A stretch of 64,000 nt of DNA from JAGGTJ01 sp964457545. GTDB taxonomy: Bacteria > Desulfobacterota > DSM-4660 > Desulfatiglandales > Desulfatiglandaceae. The position numbers were made by a program, and so were the translations under genes. This document shows positions 18,337-27,477 of the stretch, piece by piece (positions within the stretch are counted from its first letter, which is position 1; every line of letters starts with the position of its first letter). The notes under the pieces are model-generated. The model saw only the letters and a program-made list of their open reading frames with translations, did not search any database and was not told the DNA's origin. The stretch covers positions 218,835 to 282,834 of the forward strand of contig CAYWEN010000010.1 of the NCBI GenBank assembly GCA_964457545.1, given 5' to 3'.

Positions 18337-19782
18337 ATGGATGTTGACAAAAACAAGGATGTAACATCGTTTGAATGGGAAAAGATAACAAGAAGAATGG
18401 AGCAGTTGATGAGGCTTAAATCCTTTCCTGTGGCATTCAAGCTGCTGAAAGATAAGGGAGAGCTTGACAGTATTCCTTTTATGAGACGCCCCGATTACAA
18501 GGTCACCTTATGCCAGATGATTACCCTTGTAAGAACATTTGACTGGACAGTGGGAGTTACTGCAGACGATTTTATAAATTCCACCTGCCCTTCAATTATA
18601 GGTCTTGCAGAGGTCCCGGAAATTAACATGGACGGTACTTTCAGAAGTATCGTGTGGGTACGAACAAAGGAAGAGGCCAAAAGATATGAACGCTCCATTC
18701 CCCGGCTGCCTGTGGGAAAATATGAGGCCCTGGCAATGGCACCTCTTGTGTATAACCCCTTTGACCCTGATATAGTCCTTATCTATGCAAATCCGGCCCA
18801 AATGATGCTTTTGATCAATGCCCTTCAGTTTGAAGATTATGAGGTCATGCAGTTTTACTGTGTAGGAGAGACATCCTGTTCTGATGCAATAGCAAGATGT
18901 TATATCTCGGGCAAGCCCTCTCTTACCATTCCATGCTATGGAGAACGACGTTATGGTCATGCCCAGGATGAGGATCTGGTCATGGGTATACCTGCCGGTA
19001 TGATGGAAAAGGCATTAAGGGGTCTTGAATCACTGTACAGAAGAGGCATTCGGTATCCCATAAGTTATGCCGGTGCGCAAAAGGATCTCAGCGATAAATT
19101 TCCCATGTCCTACAGGGGGGCGGACAAAATAAATGCAATACGAGGTAATGACAATCGTCTTCTTCTTGGGATTACAGGAGGAATTGCCAGCGGAAAGACA
19201 ACCGTATCCAATATGCTTCTGGAACTCGGCGCACCCATAGTAGACTTTGATCTTATAGCAAGAAAGGTTGTCGAGCCAGGGCAACCGGCCCTGAAAGAGA
19301 TCTCTGAATATTTCGGGAAACAGGTATTGAATGAGGATGGCACTATTAACCGAAAGGCCCTTTCAGATGTTGTTTTTCATGATATTGAAAAGAGAAAGAA
19401 ACTTGAAAGCTTTATTCATCCCCGGATCCATGAGGAGTTTGTAAGACAGGTAAATGAAATAGCAGCAAAAGATCCGAATGCCATTATTCAGGTGGCTGTC
19501 CCTCTTTTGATTGAATTGAATATGCAGTATATGTTCCATAAGATACTTGTTGTCCATACACCCCCTGAAACACAGATTAAGCGTTTGGCAAAAAGGGATG
19601 GCATCAGCCTTGAAGAGGCTGCGAATATATTGAAGGCCCAGTTGCCTATTGATGAAAAAACAGGTTATGCTGATTTTGTGGTTTACAATGACGGTCCCAT
19701 AGAAAAAACAAGGGAACAGGTTGAAAAGATATGGGATGAACTCAAAAGGATCCAGAAAGAAAAACGTAAGGCCGGAAAGTAG
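18337..19782 (+). CDS. coaE: DUF169 - dephospho-CoA kinase fusion
   Basis: A 481-residue fusion. Residues about 14-262 match the DUF169 (COG2043) type: cysteines at 59, 84, 175, 181, 188 and 200 and the HAQDEDLVMGIP segment. Residues about 274-481 are a complete dephospho-CoA kinase (P-loop TGGIASGKT at 280-288, DFDLIARKVV, HPRIHEEF, RLAKRDG), which phosphorylates the 3' hydroxyl of dephospho-CoA in the last step of CoA synthesis. CoaE normally stands alone at about 200 residues. ATG 18337 follows AAGGAG. I saw no other coaE in the window; coaBC is at 59 kb. DUF169 function is unknown, perhaps redox or substrate sensing through its cysteines. Confidence 0.88.
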   Translation: MDVDKNKDVTSFEWEKITRRMEQLMRLKSFPVAFKLLKDKGELDSIPFMRRPDYKVTLCQMITLVRTFDWTVGVTADDFINSTCPSIIGLAEVPEINMDGTFRSIVWVRTKEEAKRYERSIPRLPVGKYEALAMAPLVYNPFDPDIVLIYANPAQMMLLINALQFEDYEVMQFYCVGETSCSDAIARCYISGKPSLTIPCYGERRYGHAQDEDLVMGIPAGMMEKALRGLESLYRRGIRYPISYAGAQKDLSDKFPMSYRGADKINAIRGNDNRLLLGITGGIASGKTTVSNMLLELGAPIVDFDLIARKVVEPGQPALKEISEYFGKQVLNEDGTINRKALSDVVFHDIEKRKKLESFIHPRIHEEFVRQVNEIAAKDPNAIIQVAVPLLIELNMQYMFHKILVVHTPPETQIKRLAKRDGISLEEAANILKAQLPIDEKTGYADFVVYNDGPIEKTREQVEKIWDELKRIQKEKRKAGK

Positions 19783-19830
19783 CGACAAGTTTGTCTTTAT
19801 CCCGAGAGCAAGCCTGCCGAGGAGTAAAAA

Positions 19831-20799
19831 ATGGAAAAAGCTCGTATGATCGTAGAGGAATCAGAATGTGTGGAGATAACAACCCTTGTAGACAACTATG
19901 TAGATCTTCTTTTGCCTGACAGCAGGGTCGTTACCAGGCCACCTCTTTCCAGGAACGGTATTGTTCCATCCACTACACTTCTTGCGGAACACGGTCTTTC
20001 TCTGCTTGTAAGTACATACAGCCATGGCAGAAGACATACCGTTCTCTTTGATACCGGATACAGTCGTACTGCCCTTTTTAACAATCTGGATCTGTTAGGA
20101 ATTGACGTTGGGGAAATCGAGGCCATTGTAATCAGTCATGCCCATATGGATCACACGGGTGGACTTATGGATATCATAAAGAAAATAGACAGGTCTATTC
20201 CTCTTGTGATTCATCCTGATGTCTTTCTGTATCCACGATACATCGAGGTTGATGGCAGACAGATATTGTTTCCGCGGACCATAAAGAAAGAGGATCTGGA
20301 TGGGACAAATATCCAGATAGTTGAAAGCAAAGGTCCTGCCATGATTGCGGACAGAAGTGTAATGGTTACCGGATATGTGAAACGCACAACAGATTTTGAA
20401 AAGGGTATGCCGAATGTGTTTGCACAACGCAATGGAAAAACAGAAAGAGATGAGATAAAAGACGATCAGTCCCTGATAATAAATCTCAGGGGCAAGGGTC
20501 TGGTGATTGTTTCAGGATGCAGTCACTCAGGAATAATAAACACGGTAAGGTATGCGCAAGAGATTACTGGAATAGGGGATGTTTATGCCATAACAGGAGG
20601 ATTCCATTTGTCAGGCCCATTTTTTGAGTCAGTTATTGAAGATACCGTAAATGAAATAAAAAGGCTTTCGCCTCAGGTCCTGGTTCCTATGCACTGTACA
20701 GGATGGGTTGCTACAATACGTTTTTTTAAGGAGTTTTCGTCTTCTTTTGTGCTGAACAGTGTAGGATCAAAAATTACCCTTGGCTCTATTCCTGTGTAG
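19831..20799 (+). CDS. Metallo-beta-lactamase fold hydrolase (COG1237-like)
   Basis: A 322-residue cytoplasmic MBL-fold protein. The metal motif SHAHMDHTGG (residues 96-105) is intact, with a later SGCSHSG segment and a C-terminal MHCTGW histidine. It resembles the COG1237 group, often annotated as dihydropterin-ribofuranosyl-aminobenzene phosphate synthase-like, but that name should not be taken as function. ATG 19831 follows GAGGAG. It ends the 16.6-20.8 kb plus-strand cluster and is convergent with the helicase gene. Confidence 0.85.
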   Translation: MEKARMIVEESECVEITTLVDNYVDLLLPDSRVVTRPPLSRNGIVPSTTLLAEHGLSLLVSTYSHGRRHTVLFDTGYSRTALFNNLDLLGIDVGEIEAIVISHAHMDHTGGLMDIIKKIDRSIPLVIHPDVFLYPRYIEVDGRQILFPRTIKKEDLDGTNIQIVESKGPAMIADRSVMVTGYVKRTTDFEKGMPNVFAQRNGKTERDEIKDDQSLIINLRGKGLVIVSGCSHSGIINTVRYAQEITGIGDVYAITGGFHLSGPFFESVIEDTVNEIKRLSPQVLVPMHCTGWVATIRFFKEFSSSFVLNSVGSKITLGSIPV

Positions 20800-20872
20800 A
20801 TTGCAAAAAAGAATCAGTCCCTGCCGGAAAAAAAGGTTCTGTTAACATAAAAAACGGCTGTTTTGTAATTGT

Positions 20873-23020
20873 TTACACATAAACCGGTTCTCTCATAATA
20901 AGATCAATGGCCTTTTCTGCTGTGTCTGCCAGATCCGGATGGGTCTTTTTGAGGTTTACGATCTGTCTCAGGTGGTCTGCCGTACGCATAATCAGGGAGG
21001 CCATGTCTCCTTCATCCACCCTGACCATGTGAAAAAGCTCATTCCAATCAACGCCTCCAGCCCAGAAATACAGGGCTGCACATGGCCACATCTGGATTAA
21101 AGGTGTATCAAACTTCTGTTTTGCCTTCATTATCATAATCTGTTTTATGCTCTTCAATATACTGTGAAATATTGACTCTATTTTTGCCAGCTCTGTTTCA
21201 TCTGCCATTTTCAGGTCTATCTCCTGAGATCTGTCCCACACAAAGGGTGCAAGTGCACCTGCAAGTTCTTCCGGCAAAAGATCGTCCATGGCACTTTTCC
21301 TGATTGCCTCGGAGATCAGAAGAGGCTGGTCCACTCTTAACTTTGATGCCCAGTAACCATCCTCGGTCAACTGATCCATATTGTTTACAAATCCCGTCTC
21401 TTTCAAAAAATGCAGGTGTCTTTTAAAATCACGCCACAGTCTGTTTCTGATCTTTTCCCGTCTTGAAGGTGTTTCCTGAAAGGAGGCAAATGAACGGTCA
21501 ATAAGATCCTTGACTTCTGTTGGTGTGTGGGAAAGGAGAAGATTTAGGACCATGGAAAAGTTGATTTGGATCTGGCTGTTGACAGGTTCGGGAGGAGATT
21601 CCTGAAGTTCATGGATAAGGTCAGGATTTTGATGGATTCCTGGTATAACCACGGCAAACCCGATCTTATCCTTTCCCCTTCTGCCTGCACGGCCGACCAT
21701 CTGATGGAATTCTGTTGCAGTAAGATCAGCAAATTCATGTCCGTTAAAGCGATCACTCTGTATAAGAACCACACTCCTTGCAGGAAAATTTACTCCGGCA
21801 GCAACAGTGGATGTGGAGAATATGGCATTCAGAAGTCCTCTGTTCATCAGATTTTCTACCAATACCTTCCAGTATGGCAACTGTCCTCCATGATGAGAGG
21901 CCACCCTTGATTTTATAAGGTAGGACATCTGCCTGTGATTTTTCAGATGAGGATATCTTTCAAGGAAGGATCTTACAACCGTCCTTAACTCACTGTCTTC
22001 TTTCAAAGACAGCTTTACATAAGGACATGTCCTGAGGGCACGATCACATTCTTTTCTGGATTTGAGATAAAAGATGGTGGGAAGAAGATTTAATTTTCCA
22101 AGAGATTCAATAATATTGCCAAAATCTGTTTTTTCGCGCCATTGTCTTCGTTTCCCTGCCCTGCGTGCAAGGTGTTTTTTGACCTTGGAACTCAGGCCCT
22201 TTTTTGTGCCAAGAGGCACTATAAGGCCATCAGAAAAGAGAAAAAGGGTTTCAAGGGGTACTGGCCGATCCTGTGAACGGACAAGGCCAACCTCTGTATC
22301 CCGAATATCCCGGAGCCATTCGCAGATTTCTTCGGCGTTTGATATGGTAGCGGAAAGCATGAGAAGACGTATGCGGGGAGGAAGATATATGAGTGTTTCT
22401 TCCCAGACAACACCCCTGTCCGGATCATTCAGGTAATGGGCCTCGTCCAGTATTACAAGATCTGTCTGTATACTGGTTCCTTCATGCATTGCATCATAAA
22501 GCTGATTCCGAAGAATTTCCGTAGTGCCAACTGTAATCGGAGCATCAGGGTTTTCCTTGCGGTCACCTGTAAGGATTCCACAACTTGAACTGCCGAATTC
22601 CCGTGAAAATTCCTCGTAAATAGAATTTGAAAGGGCCTTGAGGGGAGAAGCATACCAGACTGTTTTACCTTGATCAAGGTACATCTGTATAGCCTGTGAT
22701 GCAATCCATGTCTTGCCTGATCCTGTAGGAGCACTGACCAGGACATCAGAGTGCTTTATAAGCCTTAATGCCTCTGTCTGAAAAAGATCAGGTACAAACG
22801 GACCGGGTTCAGGTGTGCCTATCTTCTGAAATACAGACTTGAGGGACGAGTCTATACGCGGTTTGAAAGGGGTGTTTTTTCCTGGTTTCCTTTTTCCATA
22901 CCTGCGTCTTGTCAGCAGTGACTTGTGATATTTTTTGTTCGTCATTCCATAATATTCTGAGCAAACCTTGACAAGTTCGTAAAAAGCCGGGTTATTGCGC
23001 TTGTTACAATCTGTAAGCAA
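20873..23020 (-). CDS. Ski2-like DExH-box helicase
   Basis: A 715-residue ATP-dependent helicase. The Q-to-Walker A region (SAPTGSGKTW, about 96-105), DEAH box (192-195), SAT motif (LMLSATISN) and motif VI (QMVGRAGRRG) are in standard order, followed by a long C-terminal helical region, as in COG4581 (Ski2/Mtr4-like) proteins. The N-terminus is basic (about residues 27-50) and may bind nucleic acid. Start is uncertain: TTG 23020 as given, or ATG 22945, both with weak ribosome binding sites. Likely an RNA helicase; substrate unknown. It is 46 bp downstream of the acyl-CoA dehydrogenase. Confidence 0.88.
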   Translation of the reverse strand: MLTDCNKRNNPAFYELVKVCSEYYGMTNKKYHKSLLTRRRYGKRKPGKNTPFKPRIDSSLKSVFQKIGTPEPGPFVPDLFQTEALRLIKHSDVLVSAPTGSGKTWIASQAIQMYLDQGKTVWYASPLKALSNSIYEEFSREFGSSSCGILTGDRKENPDAPITVGTTEILRNQLYDAMHEGTSIQTDLVILDEAHYLNDPDRGVVWEETLIYLPPRIRLLMLSATISNAEEICEWLRDIRDTEVGLVRSQDRPVPLETLFLFSDGLIVPLGTKKGLSSKVKKHLARRAGKRRQWREKTDFGNIIESLGKLNLLPTIFYLKSRKECDRALRTCPYVKLSLKEDSELRTVVRSFLERYPHLKNHRQMSYLIKSRVASHHGGQLPYWKVLVENLMNRGLLNAIFSTSTVAAGVNFPARSVVLIQSDRFNGHEFADLTATEFHQMVGRAGRRGKDKIGFAVVIPGIHQNPDLIHELQESPPEPVNSQIQINFSMVLNLLLSHTPTEVKDLIDRSFASFQETPSRREKIRNRLWRDFKRHLHFLKETGFVNNMDQLTEDGYWASKLRVDQPLLISEAIRKSAMDDLLPEELAGALAPFVWDRSQEIDLKMADETELAKIESIFHSILKSIKQIMIMKAKQKFDTPLIQMWPCAALYFWAGGVDWNELFHMVRVDEGDMASLIMRTADHLRQIVNLKKTHPDLADTAEKAIDLIMREPVYV

Positions 23021-23066
23021 AGTGCACTGTTTTTTATGTTATACAACAGGCCAGCGAATACAGAAG

Positions 23067-24695
23067 TTAAAAATTTCTTACCATTTCATCGGCAACAAGA
23101 TCCATATCTTTCATGTAGCCTGTCATTGAAGCGGCAAGGTCAATGCTGCCCAGCTTTTCAACCATGTCGTCCATGTCTTTGCCGCACCCCTTGGCTATCT
23201 TCATACCCGTTGCATGAACCCTGCTAAGTGTGTCTCTGGCAAACAGCCTTGCAGCAGCCATCATAAAATCAGCAGAAGGCTTCTGATCTCCCCTGTATAC
23301 CGCTGCCTTATGACACAAGGCATCTCCGATTTCTATCCATGTCATTATATCTGCCAGAAGGAACATTACATGTTGATACCTGGTAAGTTTGTTCTTGCGG
23401 GCAGCAAGTATAATATCATTTACAGGGTATACTGCCTGTGCAAGCATGGGACCTGCAGTTTCTTCGGAAAGGGAAGAAAGCCCCTCTGCCATCTCCCTGT
23501 AAAAGGATCCTTTTGACTTGACGGTCTTTTTCATACGGAACATGGATATGATGCTCCTCTGGATTTCGCTGGTACCTTCATATATGGTCAGTATTCTTAC
23601 ATCACGTTTGATCTTTTCGACCTCATATTCGCGGATATAACCATAACCTCCAAGGGCCTGAATCGCATCATTAGCCATTGAGTCTGCAGCTTCACTGACA
23701 AAGTACTTGGCTATGGAGCCTTCAACCTCCAGATCCTCTTCTCCTGAATCGAGCCTGCGCGCCGTATGTTCTATATATGCACGGGATGCTTCAAGTTCAA
23801 CGGCATGCGGGGCAAGAAACCTGTGTGTATATCCCTGCTTTTCAGCCAGTGTTGTACCAAACTGGACACGCTGTCTGGAGTAGGAGATAACTCTTTCCAT
23901 TGCAGCCATGGCGCCACCAAGTGCAAATGTTGCAACCATAAGCCTGGTATAACCAAAGACCTCGTTGGCCTGTTTAAGGCCTTGGCCTTCAACCAGTCCT
24001 ATAAGATTTTCCTTCGGAACATACAGGTCTTCAAGTGCAAAGGCACAGGTGTCTGATGCCCTGATTCCGTGTTTGTCCTCATGTTTCCCCGGGACAAGAC
24101 CCTTTGCCCCTTTTTCTACCACAAAAAAAGAAGGGCCGTCCGGGGCCTTTGCAAGGACCGTATATATGTCTGCAACACCCCCGTTGGTGATAAACTGCTT
24201 TTGACCATTAAGTTTATATCCCTTGATTTCGCCGTTTTCATCCAGCACACGTTCTGCCTTTGTTTTAAGTGCCTGAACATTGGAACCTGCATCCGGTTCT
24301 GTAACTCCGTAAGCGACTATCATGCCCTGTTCTGCAATCTTGCCAATATATTTTTTCTTCTGTTCCGGAGTAGCCCCGACCCGCAGGGGATCCATCCCAA
24401 GACAAATGGCAAGAAAAGAGGTAGCTACAGCAAGATCCATTTTAGCCATTCTCTCAGATATTATGGCTATTTCTTCAGCACAGGCGCCAAGACCGCCATA
24501 TTCTTCAGGGATGAATATAAGATGAAGGGCAATTTCAGGACCCAGCATGAACCGGATAAGCTCGGAAGGGAAATCTCCCTTTTCATCCATTTTCAGTCTT
24601 GCTTCAAGGGTGATCTTGTTTTTTTCAAGTTTATCCAATGTATTAATGACCATAGATAGCATTTCGGGGTTCATTTTTTTGTTATGTTCTGTCAT
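23067..24695 (-). CDS. Acyl-CoA dehydrogenase
   Basis: FAD-dependent enzyme that introduces the alpha-beta double bond into an acyl-CoA. FAD and substrate signatures are YGVTEPDAGSNVQ, QRVQFG and QALGGYGYIREYEVE; the probable catalytic glutamate is in TIYEGTSEIQR. At about 542 residues it is longer than simple short-chain enzymes, having a C-terminal helical extension of about 150 residues as in very-long-chain types. I start at ATG 24695, about nine bases after GGAAAG, rather than 24728. No electron-transfer flavoprotein gene is adjacent. Chain-length preference cannot be read from sequence. Confidence 0.92.
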   Translation of the reverse strand: MTEHNKKMNPEMLSMVINTLDKLEKNKITLEARLKMDEKGDFPSELIRFMLGPEIALHLIFIPEEYGGLGACAEEIAIISERMAKMDLAVATSFLAICLGMDPLRVGATPEQKKKYIGKIAEQGMIVAYGVTEPDAGSNVQALKTKAERVLDENGEIKGYKLNGQKQFITNGGVADIYTVLAKAPDGPSFFVVEKGAKGLVPGKHEDKHGIRASDTCAFALEDLYVPKENLIGLVEGQGLKQANEVFGYTRLMVATFALGGAMAAMERVISYSRQRVQFGTTLAEKQGYTHRFLAPHAVELEASRAYIEHTARRLDSGEEDLEVEGSIAKYFVSEAADSMANDAIQALGGYGYIREYEVEKIKRDVRILTIYEGTSEIQRSIISMFRMKKTVKSKGSFYREMAEGLSSLSEETAGPMLAQAVYPVNDIILAARKNKLTRYQHVMFLLADIMTWIEIGDALCHKAAVYRGDQKPSADFMMAAARLFARDTLSRVHATGMKIAKGCGKDMDDMVEKLGSIDLAASMTGYMKDMDLVADEMVRNF

Positions 24696-25086
24696 AATAT
24701 CAAACTTTCCTTTCATTACTTCACTCAATGGTCATATTCAGGAACCTGTCCGGAAATAGCAGTTGTTTCAAGATCAGGGTTTGCGAAAAATCACCAGGTA
24801 GAACTTTTCGGTATGCAAGTGTTTCGCATAACAGGCAACAGACACCTGAAAAAAAGGGTATTATTGAACAGTTCCTTATATCATGCTGAGTGGTTTTTAA
24901 TGTTGATTTTCATGTGTAAATAATTTTTCTATATTATAATGTCTTGTCTTGTCAAGCCATAAGAACCAGCAGGCCACAATCTGTGACTGTTTGTCCGGTT
25001 TCAGGCTCAATGTAACCTATGATCATATCCGGCGATATTTCTGGTTAATAGTTTCCATTTACGATTTTATGAGATATAAAAACAAA
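24696..25086. other. Divergent promoter region
   Basis: About 390 bp between the acyl-CoA dehydrogenase and ubiE starts. It is AT-rich around 24895-24945 and holds a good TATAAT at 24935-24940, but without a well-spaced -35. An upstream extension of the ubiE frame exists from 24949 but its composition is not protein-like. Nothing else is recognised. Confidence 0.35.
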
Positions 25087-25800
25087 ATGACCTTAGCCAA
25101 GATACCATCAAAAAAGACTTCATGGAAAATATTCAACACAATTGCCCGCCGCTATGACATCCTGAATCATCTGCTTTCATGCGGACAGGATATACTCTGG
25201 CGTAAAAGAATGACAGGTTTTTTGCCGCAAAGAAAAGGGTTGTTTCATCTGGACCTTGCCACAGGAACCGCAGATGTTATTGTTTCCTTTGCTACAACAG
25301 GAAGAATTGAAACTGCAGTTGGTATTGATATGGCCAGTGAAATGTTGCATCTCGGCATACAGAAGACAGCAGGATATCATCTTGAAAACAGAGTGGGTTT
25401 TGTATGTGCTGATGCCGCCAGCATACCTTTGAAACAGAATTGTGCAGATGTTGTGACAATGGCTTTTGGTATCCGCAATCTTGAAAACCCGTGTATGTGC
25501 CTTGAGGATTCATACAGAGTGCTTAAGCACGGTGGCAGGATGATAGTCCTTGAATTTTCCCTGCCTGACAATTCATTGATTCGTGCCCTGTACCTTGTGT
25601 ATTTCCGGTACATATTACCTGTAATAGGTGGAATTGTTTCAGGAGAAAGACAGGCATATCTCTATCTCAACAGGACAGTTGAGGATTTTCCCTATGGTGC
25701 AAAATTTGTATCTTTGTTGCAACAGGCTGGCTTTGTTCATGTTACGGTCTGTCCCCTTAGCTTTGGGATAGCAACCATATACTGCGGAAAAAAGGAATAA
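25087..25800 (+). CDS. ubiE: Demethylmenaquinone methyltransferase
   Basis: SAM-dependent C-methyltransferase, last step of menaquinone synthesis (also called menG). Motif I is HLDLATGTADV; the UbiE/COQ5 signature VTMAFGIRNLENP is intact, as are ARRYDILNHLLSCG at the N-terminus and the VLEFS segment. I start at ATG 25087 (238 residues, normal length); the open frame reaches 24949 but that part is unlike the family. It leads a plus-strand group with menF and menD. Confidence 0.93.
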   Translation: MTLAKIPSKKTSWKIFNTIARRYDILNHLLSCGQDILWRKRMTGFLPQRKGLFHLDLATGTADVIVSFATTGRIETAVGIDMASEMLHLGIQKTAGYHLENRVGFVCADAASIPLKQNCADVVTMAFGIRNLENPCMCLEDSYRVLKHGGRMIVLEFSLPDNSLIRALYLVYFRYILPVIGGIVSGERQAYLYLNRTVEDFPYGAKFVSLLQQAGFVHVTVCPLSFGIATIYCGKKE

Positions 25801-25907
25801 GGCCCAGGATACAGCAAATTCGGTTCTGTCTGTTTGCCATGTCCTTCACAGGGCATGGTGACAAAAATCGCAAAAGAGACATACGGCCATTATCTTGTTT
25901 CCATCTG

Positions 25908-25946
25908 TAAATGGCCACATTTCCCAATATCTGCATCAATCTGTGG
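25908..25946 (+). repeat. Dispersed upstream motif, diverged copy
   Basis: Contains TTTCCCAATATCTGCATCAA followed by TCTGTGG, a diverged relative of the motif at 16311 and 32948. It lies about 65 bp before the menF start. Resemblance is partial. Confidence 0.3.
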
Positions 25947-26009
25947 ATGGAGGCTGTCCCTGTCCCGCAAGCCGTTTTTAGGAATGGAAAACATTTAAGG
26001 GTATTTTTT

Positions 26010-27464
26010 ATGGTTTCATCTTCATATACCAATGCGGATTTTGAATGGGCAAAAAAGGCCATTGAAAGAAAGATCAAGCTTGCTTTGTCCGGGATTGACA
26101 GGGAAGATTTGTCTGTCACGAGGATAAAACGCATTGAGATTGAAACAAGGGAAATCTCCCTCATGAACTGGTTGGAGCAGCAATCTCATGCAGTAAAAAC
26201 TTACTGGGCGAACAGGGACGGGACATTTGCAATGGCAGGAATTGGCAGGATACTTGAGATATCTGGATATTCTTGCAAAACAGGTTACACCGGAATATTT
26301 GAAAGGATAAGGTCATATCTCTCTTTTGCTGACAAGGGGGTTCGCCTTTACGGAGGCACACGTTTCATTCTGTCCAACAGACATGAGTCTCTGTGGAAGA
26401 CCTTTAATACCTACTCCTTTATAATTCCCCGCTTTGAGATGGTTTTTCATAATGGCAGAACAATTTTTGCATGTAATTTCAGGAAAGAAAGAGCACTTGT
26501 TAAAGAAATACTTTATGAACTGTCTCTTCTTTCATATAATGGGAATGACCCTCTGCATACCACTGTAAACAGGGAAAAGACATCCCGGATAACTCCGATT
26601 TCAAGGAAAGATGATCCCGGTTACAGCGTATGGGAAAGGAATGTAAGGGAAACTCTTTCGCTTTTAAGGCCCGGGCAGCTTGAAAAGGTGGTTCTTGCCA
26701 GGAAGACTGAGTTTCATTTCTCCATGCTTCCTGATCCCATGTTTTTTTTAAAGGGGCTTATGAAACAACAGACAGGCGGCTATCTGTTTTATTTTCAACC
26801 TGTTTGCGGGGTTTCCTTCTTAGGCGCCACACCGGAGAGGTTGTACCGCAGGCTGTCTGACAAAATAGAGACAGAGGCCCTGGCCGGAACAAGACAGAGA
26901 GGAAAGACATCGGATGAAGATGCAATTATAGGCAATGAACTGAAAACAAATCCCAAGGATCTCCAGGAACATAGATGTGTAAGCCGCACCTTGGAAGAAA
27001 GGATGCGGTTTTTGTGCAAATCTGTACAGACCCTTTCCAGGGAGCAGATCATTAAACTTGCCCGCATACAACATCTTAGGACACAGTTTTGCGGTATACT
27101 TAAGGATGGAATAATTGATGCTGAAATAATTGCATCTCTTCATCCAAGTCCGGCCGTAGCAGGATACCCCAGAAATGAGGCCATAAGAAGGATTACAGAT
27201 GTGGAAAGATTTGACAGGGGTTGGTATGCCGGTCCTGTTGGCTGGATATCATATAATTCTGCTGAATTTGCCGTGGCCATAAGATCATGCCTTGTAAACA
27301 ACACCAAGATGTTCCTGTATGCCGGCGCAGGTATTGTTCCAGGTTCTGATCCTCATATGGAGTGGCAGGAAATTGAAAGCAAGATAGCCAATTTTACGGT
27401 TTTGATGGACATGACTCAACCATCCTGGAAACCACCTGAGCACAGGGGCATACAAGAGCTATAG
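26010..27464 (+). CDS. menF: Isochorismate synthase
   Basis: Converts chorismate to isochorismate, the first committed step of the o-succinylbenzoate (Men) menaquinone route. Chorismate-enzyme signatures are ETEALAGTRQRGK and HPSPAVAGYPRNEA, with GWISYNSAEFAVAIRS and YAGAGIVPGS at the C-terminus. I start at ATG 26010, about seven bases after TAAGGG; the frame is open back to 25911. About 484 residues. menD begins 13 bp after its stop. Confidence 0.93.
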   Translation: MVSSSYTNADFEWAKKAIERKIKLALSGIDREDLSVTRIKRIEIETREISLMNWLEQQSHAVKTYWANRDGTFAMAGIGRILEISGYSCKTGYTGIFERIRSYLSFADKGVRLYGGTRFILSNRHESLWKTFNTYSFIIPRFEMVFHNGRTIFACNFRKERALVKEILYELSLLSYNGNDPLHTTVNREKTSRITPISRKDDPGYSVWERNVRETLSLLRPGQLEKVVLARKTEFHFSMLPDPMFFLKGLMKQQTGGYLFYFQPVCGVSFLGATPERLYRRLSDKIETEALAGTRQRGKTSDEDAIIGNELKTNPKDLQEHRCVSRTLEERMRFLCKSVQTLSREQIIKLARIQHLRTQFCGILKDGIIDAEIIASLHPSPAVAGYPRNEAIRRITDVERFDRGWYAGPVGWISYNSAEFAVAIRSCLVNNTKMFLYAGAGIVPGSDPHMEWQEIESKIANFTVLMDMTQPSWKPPEHRGIQEL

Positions 27465-27477
27465 CAACGGGACTGTT

